Shown here one piece after another: positions 32,983 through 42,283 of a DNA stretch of 64,000 nt; the first letter of the stretch is position 1, and the number at the start of each line of letters is the position of its first letter. Source of the stretch: Mycolicibacterium llatzerense (lineage in GTDB: Bacteria > Actinomycetota > Actinomycetes > Mycobacteriales > Mycobacteriaceae). The notes beneath the pieces were generated by a model. It had not been told where the DNA came from and made no database searches. It saw only the letters and a program-made list of their open reading frames with translations. Position numbers and translations under genes: made by a program. The stretch is taken from contig NZ_JXST01000001.1 of assembly GCF_000878195.1 (NCBI RefSeq), positions 124,001 through 188,000 of the forward strand, in the 5' to 3' direction.

Positions 32983-35319
32983 ATGACGAGCGCAGCCCCC
33001 GACACTGATCAGCTTCTAGACGGCCTCAACCCACAGCAGCGCGCAGCGGTGCTGCATGAAGGTTCGCCCCTGTTGATCGTGGCCGGAGCCGGCTCGGGCA
33101 AGACCGCGGTGCTGACGCGGCGCATCGCCTACCTGCTGGGCAACCGCGACGTCGGCGTCGGCCAGGTGCTGGCCATCACCTTCACCAACAAGGCCGCCGC
33201 CGAGATGCGTGAGCGCGTCGTCCAGCTGATCGGCCCGCGGGCCAAGTCGATGTGGGTGTCGACGTTCCACTCCACCTGCGTCCGCATCCTGCGCAACCAG
33301 GCCTCGCTGCTGCCGGGGCTGAACTCCAACTTCTCCATCTACGATGCCGACGACTCGCGCCGACTGCTGATGATGGTCGGCAAGGACCTCAACCTCGACG
33401 TCAAGCGATACTCGCCGCGCATGCTGGCCACCGCGATCTCGAACCTGAAGAACGAACTGATCGACCCGCTGCAGGCCGCCTCCGAGGCGTCCGAGGCCGA
33501 CGAGGACCTGCCGCGCATCGTGGCCGAGGTGTACGGCGAGTATCAGCGCCGGCTGCGGGCCGCCAACGCCATGGACTTCGACGACCTGATCGGCGAGACA
33601 GTCGCTGTGCTGCAAAGCTTTCCGCAGATCGCGCAGTACTACCGTCGGCGTTTCCGGCACATCCTGGTCGACGAGTACCAGGACACCAACCACGCCCAGT
33701 ACGTACTGGTGCGGGAGCTGGTCGGGCACCACGCGCCGGAAGGCTCCGATGACGTCCCGCCCGCCGAACTGTGCGTCGTGGGTGACGCCGACCAGTCCAT
33801 CTATGCGTTCCGCGGCGCGACGATCCGCAACATCGAGGACTTCGAGCGCGACTTCCCGAACGCGAAAACCATTCTGCTCGAACAGAACTACCGATCCACC
33901 CAGAACATCCTGTCGGCGGCCAACGGCGTCATCAGCCGCAATGCCGGACGCAGGGACAAGAAGCTGTGGACCGACGCCGGTGAGGGCGAGCTGATCGTCG
34001 GCTACGTCGCCGACAACGAGCACGACGAGGCTCGGTTCATCGCCGAGGAGATCGACACGCTGACCACCAAGGGCAGCGGTATCGACACCAAGTTCACCTA
34101 CGGCGACGTCGCGGTGTTCTACCGCACCAACAACTCGTCGCGGGCGGTGGAAGACATCTTCATCCGGGCCGGCATTCCGTACAAAGTCGTTGGCGGCATG
34201 CGCTTTTACGAGCGCAAGGAGATTCGCGACATCGTCGCGTACCTGCGGGTGCTGGACAACCCGGGCGACGCCGTGAGCATGCGGCGCATCCTCAACACCC
34301 CGCGCCGGGGCATCGGCGACCGCGCGGAAGCCTGCGTGGCGGTGTACGCCGAGAACACCGGCGCCAGCTTCAACGACGCCCTGCAGGCCGCGGCCGAGGG
34401 CCGGGTGCCGATGCTGAACTCCCGCTCGGAGAAAGCGATCGCCAGTTTCGTCGAGCTCATGGACAGCTTGCGCGGCGGGCTCGACGGTGAGTTGGGCGAC
34501 CTGGTGGAGACAGTGCTGGACCGCACCGGCTACCGCCGCGAACTGGAGGCCTCCAGCGACCCGCAGGATCAGGCGCGGCTGGACAACCTGAACGAATTGG
34601 TCAGCGTCGCACACGAATTCAGCACCGACCTGGCCAATGCGCAGGCCTTGCAGGAAGAGGAACTGGACGAGGACGTGCCCGACACCGGAGCGCTGGCCGC
34701 GTTCCTGGAGCGGGTCTCCCTGGTGGCCGACGCCGACGAAATCCCCGAAGACGGCGACGGCGTCGTCACGATGATGACGCTGCACACCGCCAAAGGTCTC
34801 GAATTCCCCGTCGTCTTCGTGACCGGTTGGGAAGACGGCATGTTCCCGCACATGCGTGCGCTCGGTGATCCGACCGAGCTGTCCGAGGAACGCCGGCTGG
34901 CCTACGTCGGCATCACCCGGGCGCGGCAGCGGCTGTACCTCAGCCGCGCGAAGGTGCGGTCCTCGTGGGGGCAGCCGATGCTGAACCCGGAATCACGCTT
35001 CCTGCAAGAGATTCCACAAGAGCTGATCGACTGGCGGCGGGTCGAGCCGCCACCATCGTTGTCGGCACCGAGCCGCTACGGGTCCGGCGGCTCGAGCGGT
35101 TTGGGCGGTGGACGTCCGTCGCCGATGCGGCCGGCGCCGAACCGCAACAAGCCGCTGGTGGTGCTGTCCCCGGGCGACCGCGTCACGCACGACAAGTACG
35201 GTCTGGGTCGCGTCGAAGAGGTCAGCGGCGTCGGCGAATCGGCCATGTCGCTCATCGATTTCGGTAGTTCCGGCCGGGTCAAGTTGATGCACAACCACGC
35301 GCCCGTACAGAAGCTTTAG
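32983..35319 (+). CDS. uvrD1: ATP-dependent DNA helicase UvrD1 (PcrA-type)
   Basis: Superfamily 1 3'-5' helicase of 778 residues. Motif I AGAGSGKTAVLTRR, motif Ia TFTNKAAAEMRERV, motif II VDEYQDTN, motif III GDADQSIYAFRGA, motif V TLHTAKGLEF and motif VI VGITRARQRLYL are all intact. After a Gly/Ser/Pro linker the C-terminus (about 725-778, DRVTHDKYGLGRVEEV) is the Tudor-like domain that contacts RNA polymerase and, in mycobacteria, Ku. It acts in nucleotide excision repair and restart; ku and ligD are in the same window. A hairpin terminator follows. Confidence 0.96.
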   Translation: MTSAAPDTDQLLDGLNPQQRAAVLHEGSPLLIVAGAGSGKTAVLTRRIAYLLGNRDVGVGQVLAITFTNKAAAEMRERVVQLIGPRAKSMWVSTFHSTCVRILRNQASLLPGLNSNFSIYDADDSRRLLMMVGKDLNLDVKRYSPRMLATAISNLKNELIDPLQAASEASEADEDLPRIVAEVYGEYQRRLRAANAMDFDDLIGETVAVLQSFPQIAQYYRRRFRHILVDEYQDTNHAQYVLVRELVGHHAPEGSDDVPPAELCVVGDADQSIYAFRGATIRNIEDFERDFPNAKTILLEQNYRSTQNILSAANGVISRNAGRRDKKLWTDAGEGELIVGYVADNEHDEARFIAEEIDTLTTKGSGIDTKFTYGDVAVFYRTNNSSRAVEDIFIRAGIPYKVVGGMRFYERKEIRDIVAYLRVLDNPGDAVSMRRILNTPRRGIGDRAEACVAVYAENTGASFNDALQAAAEGRVPMLNSRSEKAIASFVELMDSLRGGLDGELGDLVETVLDRTGYRRELEASSDPQDQARLDNLNELVSVAHEFSTDLANAQALQEEELDEDVPDTGALAAFLERVSLVADADEIPEDGDGVVTMMTLHTAKGLEFPVVFVTGWEDGMFPHMRALGDPTELSEERRLAYVGITRARQRLYLSRAKVRSSWGQPMLNPESRFLQEIPQELIDWRRVEPPPSLSAPSRYGSGGSSGLGGGRPSPMRPAPNRNKPLVVLSPGDRVTHDKYGLGRVEEVSGVGESAMSLIDFGSSGRVKLMHNHAPVQKL

Positions 35320-35334
35320 CATCGCCGCGCGCGG

Positions 35335-35364
35335 AAATCAGACGGTGCGATCTCGCTGATTTTT
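35335..35364 (+). terminator. terminator after uvrD1
   Basis: AAATCAG (35335-35341) pairs with CTGATTT (35356-35362), followed by a short T run. It lies 15 bp after the uvrD1 stop and before the convergent membrane-protein gene. Confidence 0.55.
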
Positions 35365-35385
35365 AGCCGGATTCGACTCGGTGCG

Positions 35386-36075
35386 TCAGATTTTGGTGCA
35401 CCAGCGCCCGGTGACGGGCAGCATCGCGAGCACCATGCTCGCGATGGGCAGCACCGGGATGCCGTAGACGATCGGCGGCAGTTTCGCCCCGGCGACGAAC
35501 AAACTGGCGAAGATCACCAGCGTCACCAGGGCACCGACGACCACCACCACCCGGCCCGTGCGGCGCCGTAGCAGGACAGCGATCTGCCCGCCGATGGTGG
35601 CGCCGCAGCCGACCGCGGCGAGGAAGCCGATGGCGACACAGAACAGCGGATCGGTGCGCCACCACCCGGCGATCAGCGAGGTGGCGATGACCGCCGTCGC
35701 CCAGCCACTCAAGATGCAGGCCGTGGCGGTGGCGCAGGCGGCGAACGGGCCGGGCGGCGGTTTCGGTGCCGGTGTCGGAGCGTCCTCGACAGCTGGAATC
35801 GGGGCCGAGGCCGCGATGATCGTGGTCGCCGGAGCGTCCTCAGCGGCGATCAGGCCCGTCGCGGGCTCGATGATGCTGGTCTGCGGAGCGTCGGCGACAG
35901 GGATGGCGCCGGTTGGGGTGCGGCGGATGATGCTGGTGGCCGGTGCGTCAGCAGCGGGGAACGGGCCCGTCGGCACCCGACGGATCAGGCCGGTTCTGGG
36001 TTCGTCGTCAGACTGGCGCCCGAACGTCTGGGTGGGGTCGGACAACGGCCCATCGGCGGAGTTGTCGTCCGTCAC
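35386..36075 (-). CDS. membrane protein with repeat-rich acidic N-terminal half
   Basis: Protein of 229 residues, not assigned to a family. The first about 105 residues are soluble and made of diverged tandem units with the core ADAPATSIIRRTPTG (four copies of DAP.T.II about 20 residues apart). Then four hydrophobic helices follow: AACATATACILSGWATAVIA, PLFCVAIGFLAAVGCG, VVVVVGALVTLVIFASLF and GIPVLPIASMVLAMLPV. It starts 3 nt after the M23 peptidase stop, so the two are co-transcribed and it may assist cell-wall work. No homolog is recalled between uvrD1 and Rv0950c in M. tuberculosis. Confidence 0.78.
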   Translation of the reverse strand: MTDDNSADGPLSDPTQTFGRQSDDEPRTGLIRRVPTGPFPAADAPATSIIRRTPTGAIPVADAPQTSIIEPATGLIAAEDAPATTIIAASAPIPAVEDAPTPAPKPPPGPFAACATATACILSGWATAVIATSLIAGWWRTDPLFCVAIGFLAAVGCGATIGGQIAVLLRRRTGRVVVVVGALVTLVIFASLFVAGAKLPPIVYGIPVLPIASMVLAMLPVTGRWCTKI

Positions 36076-36078
36076 GAA

Positions 36079-37170
36079 TCAGCCGACGTAGCTACCCGGG
36101 CTCAGGCCACGCTGCGCCAGCCACGGCACGGGGTCGATGCGCTGGCTACCGCCCATGAGCACCTCGAAATGGCAGTGCGGGCCGGTCGAGTTGCCGCGGT
36201 TGCCGATGGTGGCGATCTGGTCGCCGGCGAAAACGCGCTGGCCAACCGACACCACCCAGGTGTTGACGTGGCCGTAGAGGGTCACGGTGCCGTCCGAGTG
36301 GCGGACCTTGACCCACGCGCCGTAACCGGCGGTCGGACCCGCGGCGACGACGACGCCGTCGGACACGGCGACGATCGGGGTGCCGATCGGGCCGGCGATG
36401 TCGATGCCGCCGTGCAGGGCGCCCCAGCGGTAGCCGAAGCCTGAGGTGAACACGCCCTTGGTCGGCATCACGAACAGCGGGCGGGCCAGCCGGGCTTCGC
36501 GCTCGGCGCGCTCCTGCGCGAACGCGGCGCCATTGGCCAGTTCCTGGGCGTGTACGGCTCCGGACGAGGCGGCGGGTGCCACGTTGACGATCTGGATGCC
36601 ATCGCTCGAGCCGGCGGGACCCGACGCCAGGACCTGATCGGCGGCCAGCTTGGTGCTGGTCGGCTGATCGGCGCTGGTCATCATGGAGTAACCGGCGGCG
36701 GCGGTGGCGCCGACGGCCATGGCGGCGGCGACCAGGCGGCCCTTCACGCCGTTGACGGGCTCAGGCTTGCGGTGGGTGCCGCGGCTCGCGCGCAGATCGA
36801 TGACGTCGGTGTCGTCGAGACCATTGCTGGTATCGGTGTGGCTGTCGCGGTAGGCGCTCGCGGAGAGGCGCTGGGCGCCCTCGGGCTGCCGGAATTCGGC
36901 CGGGACAGTCAGGATCAGGGGGGTCTGGTCGTCGGTGTCGTCCAGGTCGTCGAGCTCGGGGGCGGCGTTGACGCGGGAATCGCGGTCGAAAGCGCTCTCG
37001 GAGAGGTCCAGATCGTGCAGATCGCCGAACTCGTTGAACGGGATGATGTCGGTCACTTCGGCGGGGCTCATAGCGCGGGATAGCTTGATCGTGGTGCGGT
37101 CAGCGTTCTCGGTGATGCCGGCGTTCGTCGCCTCTCCGAGGGGAGTTCCAGACGAATCGTGCTCAGCCAA
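36079..37170 (-). CDS. M23 (LytM) family metallopeptidase, Rv0950c-like
   Basis: Cell-wall endopeptidase candidate with a C-terminal LytM domain: zinc ligands in GALHGGIDIA (HxxxD) and GPHCHFEV (HxH), preceded by FTSGFGYRWG. The N-terminal about 145 residues are acidic and probably cytoplasmic, followed by one membrane anchor (LVAAAMAVGATAAAGYSM), so the peptidase faces the periplasm. Start: TTG 37170 is preceded by AAAGGAA at 7 nt and gives 363 residues; ATG 37218 is in frame but has no ribosome site. Position next to sucC matches Rv0950c. All zinc ligands are present, so it should be active. Confidence 0.86.
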   Translation of the reverse strand: MAEHDSSGTPLGEATNAGITENADRTTIKLSRAMSPAEVTDIIPFNEFGDLHDLDLSESAFDRDSRVNAAPELDDLDDTDDQTPLILTVPAEFRQPEGAQRLSASAYRDSHTDTSNGLDDTDVIDLRASRGTHRKPEPVNGVKGRLVAAAMAVGATAAAGYSMMTSADQPTSTKLAADQVLASGPAGSSDGIQIVNVAPAASSGAVHAQELANGAAFAQERAEREARLARPLFVMPTKGVFTSGFGYRWGALHGGIDIAGPIGTPIVAVSDGVVVAAGPTAGYGAWVKVRHSDGTVTLYGHVNTWVVSVGQRVFAGDQIATIGNRGNSTGPHCHFEVLMGGSQRIDPVPWLAQRGLSPGSYVG

Positions 37171-37310
37171 CCGAAAATTCCTTTGCTCCGTGACCGTACC
37201 GTTACCGAGACCGCCCATGACGGTACTGAAAATCAGAACCGATTGGCAACCTATCGGCGCCATTGGCCGGGAACTGTGATTTGCCTCACTCGTGGCTGTC
37301 GGGTGAGATG

Positions 37311-37362
37311 TACCACATGGGTGGTAGGCGGTGCAGGCTACTCATTGGTACGTGGCTAAAGT
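37311..37362 (+). promoter_or_regulatory. sucCD promoter region with inverted repeat
   Basis: The 270-bp gap between the divergent M23 and sucC genes holds TACCAC-ATGG-GTGGTA (37311-37326), a 6-bp-arm inverted repeat, and TAAAGT (37357-37362), a TANNNT -10. Transcription would start near 37369, leaving a leader of about 70 nt. The regulator is unknown. I see no riboswitch. Confidence 0.45.
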
Positions 37363-37439
37363 GCCGATCGAGCCAGTGCGGCCCAATGCTGAAGTGAATT
37401 CAACCGTCAACGCAGACAGAACGGGATTTCTCAGAGCTC

Positions 37440-38603
37440 ATGGATCTCTTCGAGTACCAGGCGAAAGAGCTGTTCGCCAAGCACAACGTTCCTACTACAC
37501 CGGGCCGGGTCACCGAGTCCGCCGATGACGCCAAGGCGATTGCCGAAGAAATCGGCAAGCCCGTCATGATCAAGGCGCAGGTCAAGGTCGGCGGCCGCGG
37601 CAAGGCCGGTGGCGTGAAGTACGCCGCCACCCCGGAGGACGCCCTCACCCACGCGCAGAACATCCTCGGCCTGGACATCAAGGGCCACATCGTCAAGAAG
37701 CTTCTCGTTGCCGAGGCCAGCGACATCGCGGAGGAGTACTACATCTCCTTCCTGCTCGATCGCGCCAACCGCACCTACCTGGCCATGTGCTCGGTCGAGG
37801 GCGGCGTCGAGATCGAAGTAACCGCCGAGGAGAACCCCGACGCCCTGGCCAAGGTGCCCGTCGACGCGGTCAAGGGTGTCGACTTGGCGCTGGCTCGTGA
37901 GATCGCCGAGAAGGGCAAGCTGCCCGCCGAGGTGCTGGACGCCGCGGCCGTGACCATCCAGAAGCTGTGGGAGGTCTTCGTTGGTGAGGACGCCACCCTG
38001 GTCGAGGTCAACCCGCTGGTGCGCACCCCGGACGACCAGATCCTCGCCCTCGACGGCAAGGTCACCCTGGACGAGAACGCCAACTTCCGTCAGCCCGGCC
38101 ACGAAGAGTTCGAGGACAAGGACGCCACCGATCCGCTCGAGCTCAAGGCCAAGGAGCACGACCTCAACTACGTCAAGCTCGACGGCGCGGTCGGCATCAT
38201 CGGTAACGGTGCCGGTCTGGTCATGTCGACGCTGGACGTCGTCGCGTACGCCGGCGAGAACCACGGCGGCGTGAAGCCCGCCAACTTCCTGGACATCGGT
38301 GGTGGCGCCTCGGCTGAGGTGATGGCCGCCGGTCTGGACGTCATCCTGAACGACAGCCAGGTCAAGAGCGTCTTCGTGAACGTCTTCGGTGGCATCACCG
38401 CGTGTGACGCGGTCGCCAACGGCATCGTCGGCGCGCTGAAGACCTTGGGCGACGAGGCCAACAAGCCGCTGGTCGTTCGTCTCGACGGCAACAACGTCGA
38501 AGAGGGCCGTCGCATCCTGGCCGAGGCCAACCACCCGCTGGTGATCCAGGCCGAGACCATGGATTCCGGTGCCGACAAAGCCGCCGAGCTGGCGAACAAG
38601 TAA
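37440..38603 (+). CDS. sucC: succinyl-CoA synthetase beta subunit (ADP-forming)
   Basis: TCA cycle enzyme subunit that binds nucleotide and succinate; 387 residues. The N-terminal ATP-grasp starts [18 protein letters not shown], with [13 protein letters not shown] (nucleotide loop) and [18 protein letters not shown]. The C-terminal part has [12 protein letters not shown] and the subunit interface [24 protein letters not shown] 37440 is the family start. It forms an operon with sucD (15 nt gap) and matches Rv0951. Confidence 0.97.
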   Translation: MDLFEYQAKELFAKHNVPTTPGRVTESADDAKAIAEEIGKPVMIKAQVKVGGRGKAGGVKYAATPEDALTHAQNILGLDIKGHIVKKLLVAEASDIAEEYYISFLLDRANRTYLAMCSVEGGVEIEVTAEENPDALAKVPVDAVKGVDLALAREIAEKGKLPAEVLDAAAVTIQKLWEVFVGEDATLVEVNPLVRTPDDQILALDGKVTLDENANFRQPGHEEFEDKDATDPLELKAKEHDLNYVKLDGAVGIIGNGAGLVMSTLDVVAYAGENHGGVKPANFLDIGGGASAEVMAAGLDVILNDSQVKSVFVNVFGGITACDAVANGIVGALKTLGDEANKPLVVRLDGNNVEEGRRILAEANHPLVIQAETMDSGADKAAELANK

Positions 38604-38618
38604 GGGAGCCAACTACTT

Positions 38619-39521
38619 ATGTCTATCTTCCTGAACAAGGATTCCAAGGTCATCGTCCAGGGCATCACCGGCGGTGAGGGCACCAAGCACACCAAGCTGA
38701 TGCTGAAGGCCGGAACCCAGGTCGTCGGTGGCGTGAACGCGCGCAAGGCCGGCACCAAGGTCTCGCACGTGGACAAGGACGGCAACGACATCGAGCTGCC
38801 CGTGTTCGCCACGGTGGCCGAGGCCATGAAGGAGACCGGCGCCGACGTGTCGATCGCCTTTGTGCCGCCGGCCTTCTCGAAGGACGCCATCATCGAGGCC
38901 ATCGACGCCGAGATCCCGCTGCTCGTCGTCATCACCGAGGGCATCCCGGTGCAGGACAGCGCGTACGCGTGGGCCTACAACGTCGAGAAGGGTCAGAAGA
39001 CCCGCATCATCGGCCCGAACTGCCCCGGCATCATCACTCCCGGTGAGGCGCTGGTCGGCATCACGCCGAACAACATCACCGGCAAGGGCCCGATCGGTCT
39101 GGTCTCCAAGTCGGGCACCCTGACCTACCAGATGATGTACGAGCTGCGCGATTTCGGTTTCTCGACCGCTATCGGCATCGGCGGCGACCCGGTCATCGGC
39201 ACCACCCACATCGACGCCATCGAGGCGTTCGAGAAGGACCCGGAGACCAAGGTCATCGTGATGATCGGCGAGATCGGTGGCGACGCCGAAGAGCGTGCCG
39301 CCGACTACATCAAGGCCAACGTCACCAAGCCGGTCGTCGGCTACGTCGCGGGCTTCACCGCTCCGGAGGGCAAGACCATGGGCCACGCCGGCGCCATCGT
39401 CTCGGGCTCGTCGGGCACCGCCGCCGCCAAGCAGGAGGCCCTCGAGGCCGCCGGCGTGAAGGTCGGCAAGACCCCGTCGGCCACCGCTGCGCTGGCTCGC
39501 GAGATCCTGCAGTCGCTGTAG
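38619..39521 (+). CDS. sucD: succinyl-CoA synthetase alpha subunit
   Basis: CoA-binding and phosphohistidine subunit, 300 residues. [20 protein letters not shown] is the CoA-binding Rossmann start; [15 protein letters not shown] is the conserved central motif; the phosphorylated His lies in [13 protein letters not shown]. Together with SucC it makes succinate, ATP and CoA from succinyl-CoA. It is followed by a strong hairpin terminator at 39537-39566. Matches Rv0952. Confidence 0.97.
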   Translation: MSIFLNKDSKVIVQGITGGEGTKHTKLMLKAGTQVVGGVNARKAGTKVSHVDKDGNDIELPVFATVAEAMKETGADVSIAFVPPAFSKDAIIEAIDAEIPLLVVITEGIPVQDSAYAWAYNVEKGQKTRIIGPNCPGIITPGEALVGITPNNITGKGPIGLVSKSGTLTYQMMYELRDFGFSTAIGIGGDPVIGTTHIDAIEAFEKDPETKVIVMIGEIGGDAEERAADYIKANVTKPVVGYVAGFTAPEGKTMGHAGAIVSGSSGTAAAKQEALEAAGVKVGKTPSATAALAREILQSL

Positions 39522-39536
39522 TTCAGTAGTTTCGGC

Positions 39537-39566
39537 AATGCCCCGCACCTGGTGGTGCGGGGCATT
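39537..39566. terminator. strong terminator after sucCD
   Basis: Perfect 13-bp arms (AATGCCCCGCACC and its complement) with a 4-nt loop, followed by GTTGTTTGT on the plus strand. It lies 15 bp after sucD and 26 bp after the convergent peptidase stop and may serve both. Confidence 0.85.
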
Positions 39567-39591
39567 GTTGTTTGTGGCGGCGAATGCGCCG

Positions 39592-41460
39592 TCAGGCGCG
39601 ACCGCCCAGGTGCCGGGACAGGAAGCGCTCGACGGCGTGGTTCATGTCGATCTGGTTGTCGGGGTTGAGGAATCCGTGTCCTTCGTCGGCCTTGATCATG
39701 TATTCGACCTTGACTCCGCGGGTGCGCAATGCCTCGACGAGGTTGTCGGATTCTGCTTGCACGACGCGAGAGTCGTTGGCGCCCTGGACAACCAACAGTG
39801 GTGTGCGGATCTGATCCACCTTGGTGATGGGGGAGCGGGCCAGCATGTCCGCCTCCTGCGCAGGGTCATTGGGGTCGCCCACGTACGTGTGCCAGTTGGT
39901 TGCAAGAAAGGGCCGGGCCACGTTGGGCAGGGTGCGCATGAAGTTTGCGAGACTTGAGATCCCGACGTAGTCGATGGCCGCCGCAAACACGTCCGGGGTG
40001 AACGTCACGCCCACCAGCGCGGCGTAGCCACCGTACGAGCCGCCGTAGATCGCCACCTTGTCCGGATCGGCGTAGCCCTGCTTGACGGCCCAGTCCACGG
40101 CATCGATCAGGTCGTCGTGCATCTTGCCCGCGAATTCCCCGATCGCAGCTTTGGTGAAGGCCTTGCCATAGCCCGTCGAGCCGCGAAAGTTGACCTGCAG
40201 CACCGCATATCCGCGATTGGCCAGCAGCTGCACATCGGGTTGGAAGCCCCAGCAGTCGCGCGCCCACGGACCGCCGTGGACCAGCAGGACCAACGGCAGG
40301 TCAAGAGGCTTGATCCCGACCGGCAGCGTCAGATACGCATGCAGGTTCAGCCCGTCGCGCGACGTGATGGTCACGGGTGTCATCGGGGCCAGCGCATCGG
40401 GGTCCAGACGCGCGTAAGGCCGGAACAGCAGCCGGCTTTCGCCAGTCGAGTGGTCGTAGAGATAGGTGGCCCACGGATCACGGTCATGGGTGAAGCTGAC
40501 CACCCACCGCTCCCCACTGTCGTCGGAAGACACGCTGGCGAGGTCGCCGTCCGAGAGTTTGACCAGATTCTCCAGCACCGCAGCGAAATTCGGGTCCAAC
40601 GGGTGGATGACCTGGCGTTCGCCGTAGTAGCGGACGCCGATCAGATCACCGGTCCGCTGGCTGAGGATGAACGGCGACGGGAGGACCATCTGGTTGCCCA
40701 GATCGAATGTCGGGTGGCTGTCGATCTCGGTCTCAGTGCCGTCGGCGACGTCTACCACGACCAGTCGAGACCGGTCGCTGTTCTCATAAGAGGGGAGCCA
40801 GATGCCCTTGCCGTCCGGTGTGACGGTGACCGGGAAGATGCCGACCGGGAAGTCGCTGCCGTCATAGACTTTGACCGGACGAAGGGTGCTCGTTGCCGGG
40901 TCCCAATGCGAGATCTCGACGTCGCCTTCCACGGTCAGCGTATTGGTGAACAGGTCGCCGCTTGGCCCGCTGAGCCAGTTGACGACGTTGCCGGGATTCT
41001 CCGCGCGAAGCGTGAGTTCGCCTGTGGCAATGTTGAGTTCGTAGACATCGAACAGTTCGGGATTGCGATTGTTGATCTGGACGATGGCCTTGCCCGGCAA
41101 CCTCTTGGGCAGTTCGAAACTCGCTCGCGTCCCGGGAAACGGGGTCAGGTCCACCGCGGGCGTGTCCGGGTTCTCCAGGTCGATGCGGTACACATGCCAG
41201 TTCTCGTCACCGCCGGCGTCCTGCATGTAGAGCATCCATCGTGGATCGTCGGTCCACCGGTAGATGTACACACTGCGCGTTTCGTCGGCCGTGACGCACC
41301 GTGCGGTCGCGTCGTCGTCGACGTCCTGCACCCAGACGTTCAGACGGTTCCTCCACGGTGCCAGGTACGCGATCCTGGTTCCGTCGGGCGAGATCGTCGC
41401 CGCCGTGCGCTCGGGTGCGTCGAAAAGGTCTTCGACCGAGATGAGTTCGGGTAGCGCCAT
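39592..41460 (-). CDS. S9 family (prolyl oligopeptidase-like) serine peptidase
   Basis: Cytoplasmic peptidase of 622 residues, no signal peptide. The N-terminal about 370 residues form a beta-propeller with repeated SPDGTRIAYL, TPDGKGIWLPS type blades. The C-terminal alpha/beta hydrolase shows LVHGGPWARD, the nucleophile elbow GGSYGGYAA, Asp in QGANDSRV and His in DEGHGF, a complete triad of the acylaminoacyl-peptidase/DPP type. ATG 41460 is preceded by AAAGGAA at 5 nt. It lies 69 bp downstream of a TetR gene on the same strand, whose two operators probably control both. It interrupts the conserved sucD-Rv0953c order. Confidence 0.92.
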   Translation of the reverse strand: MALPELISVEDLFDAPERTAATISPDGTRIAYLAPWRNRLNVWVQDVDDDATARCVTADETRSVYIYRWTDDPRWMLYMQDAGGDENWHVYRIDLENPDTPAVDLTPFPGTRASFELPKRLPGKAIVQINNRNPELFDVYELNIATGELTLRAENPGNVVNWLSGPSGDLFTNTLTVEGDVEISHWDPATSTLRPVKVYDGSDFPVGIFPVTVTPDGKGIWLPSYENSDRSRLVVVDVADGTETEIDSHPTFDLGNQMVLPSPFILSQRTGDLIGVRYYGERQVIHPLDPNFAAVLENLVKLSDGDLASVSSDDSGERWVVSFTHDRDPWATYLYDHSTGESRLLFRPYARLDPDALAPMTPVTITSRDGLNLHAYLTLPVGIKPLDLPLVLLVHGGPWARDCWGFQPDVQLLANRGYAVLQVNFRGSTGYGKAFTKAAIGEFAGKMHDDLIDAVDWAVKQGYADPDKVAIYGGSYGGYAALVGVTFTPDVFAAAIDYVGISSLANFMRTLPNVARPFLATNWHTYVGDPNDPAQEADMLARSPITKVDQIRTPLLVVQGANDSRVVQAESDNLVEALRTRGVKVEYMIKADEGHGFLNPDNQIDMNHAVERFLSRHLGGRA

Positions 41461-41529
41461 GGGAATTCCTTTCTTGGACAAGCTTGTTCGCCGGGCCGGC
41501 GTCGCCGGCTCGTGAGGAGTATGGGATTT

Positions 41530-42144
41530 TCAGTGTTTGACTGGGCCGCCCAGCCTGCCGTTGGTGGCTTCGCGGATCGCCCGGTCCATGAGCGTGAGCG
41601 CCTCGTCCTGGCTGACGCTCTTGCCGTCGACCACGATTGCCCTACTGACGTCTTCGTCGACGACTCGGAAGGCGCCCGTGACTGCCGCCGCGCACAGGCG
41701 GACGGTGAGATCGTCGTCGGGTAAGCCCAATCGGTCGGCGATGACCGGGATGAGTCCCCGCTCCATGCGGTCGTGGACCATCAGGTAGGCAGTGCGCAGG
41801 GCGGGGTCGGATGCTGTCATGGTCGCCAGCCGGATCGCGCTGAGCTCGTCCTCGATGTCCTGCGGTGACAGCGGATGCGCAATGGCATCTGCCGCAAGGT
41901 GTTCCGACAACGACAGTTCGTGCGGCCAGCGCCGGGCGCTCGCCAGGAACCGGTCGGCTGACTTGGCGAGCAGGGGTTCGACGCAACTCTCCTTGCTGCG
42001 GAAATAGCGCCAGATGGTGCGGGTGGAGAGCCCGGCGGTCGCTGCGATGTCGTCACCGCTGGTTCCGGCGACGCCCCGTTCCCAGAACAGGGCACAGGCA
42101 ATGCGCGACACCGCAAGCCGCGCCTGGTCCTGCTTGTCGCTCAT
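41530..42144 (-). CDS. TetR family transcriptional regulator
   Basis: Repressor of 204 residues from ATG 42144 (MSDKQDQARLAVSRIACALF), with AAGGTGG 3 nt upstream. HTH: GDDIAATAGLSTRTIWRYFRSK. The C-terminal helices form the ligand pocket and dimer face. Two perfect palindromes, 12 and 37 bp upstream of the start, are evidently its operators. The S9 peptidase downstream is its likely partner, so the inducer may be a peptide or peptide-like drug; this is inference. Confidence 0.9.
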   Translation of the reverse strand: MSDKQDQARLAVSRIACALFWERGVAGTSGDDIAATAGLSTRTIWRYFRSKESCVEPLLAKSADRFLASARRWPHELSLSEHLAADAIAHPLSPQDIEDELSAIRLATMTASDPALRTAYLMVHDRMERGLIPVIADRLGLPDDDLTVRLCAAAVTGAFRVVDEDVSRAIVVDGKSVSQDEALTLMDRAIREATNGRLGGPVKH

Positions 42145-42155
42145 TGCCCACCTTC

Positions 42156-42195
42156 CTGTCACTTAGTGACAGCCCAACTGTGTCACTAAGTGACA
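42156..42195. promoter_or_regulatory. twin perfect TetR operators
   Basis: CTGTCACTTAGTGACAG (42156-42172) and TGTCACTAAGTGACA (42181-42195) are palindromes of the same core with a single central base; centres are 24 bp apart, about 2.3 helix turns. They lie directly before the TetR start and would allow cooperative binding of two dimers. Confidence 0.85.
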
Positions 42196-42283
42196 GGTTC
42201 GTCAAGGCGTCGGGTCGTGTTCGCGCAGAAGAGCGCAGATCGCAGTTCCGGCTTACGCGCGCTCTCTCGGCACGCTCGCGGCG

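Noticed and set aside
33016-34851. 611-codon open frame opposite uvrD1
   Set aside because: Antisense shadow of a helicase with every motif intact; no domain or start signal.
37263-37439. Riboswitch or leader RNA before sucC
   Set aside because: Only one 6-bp inverted repeat upstream of the predicted -10; no conserved aptamer pattern.
40117-41454. 445-codon plus frame opposite the S9 peptidase
   Set aside because: The peptidase frame has a complete Ser-Asp-His triad; the opposite frame has no motif.
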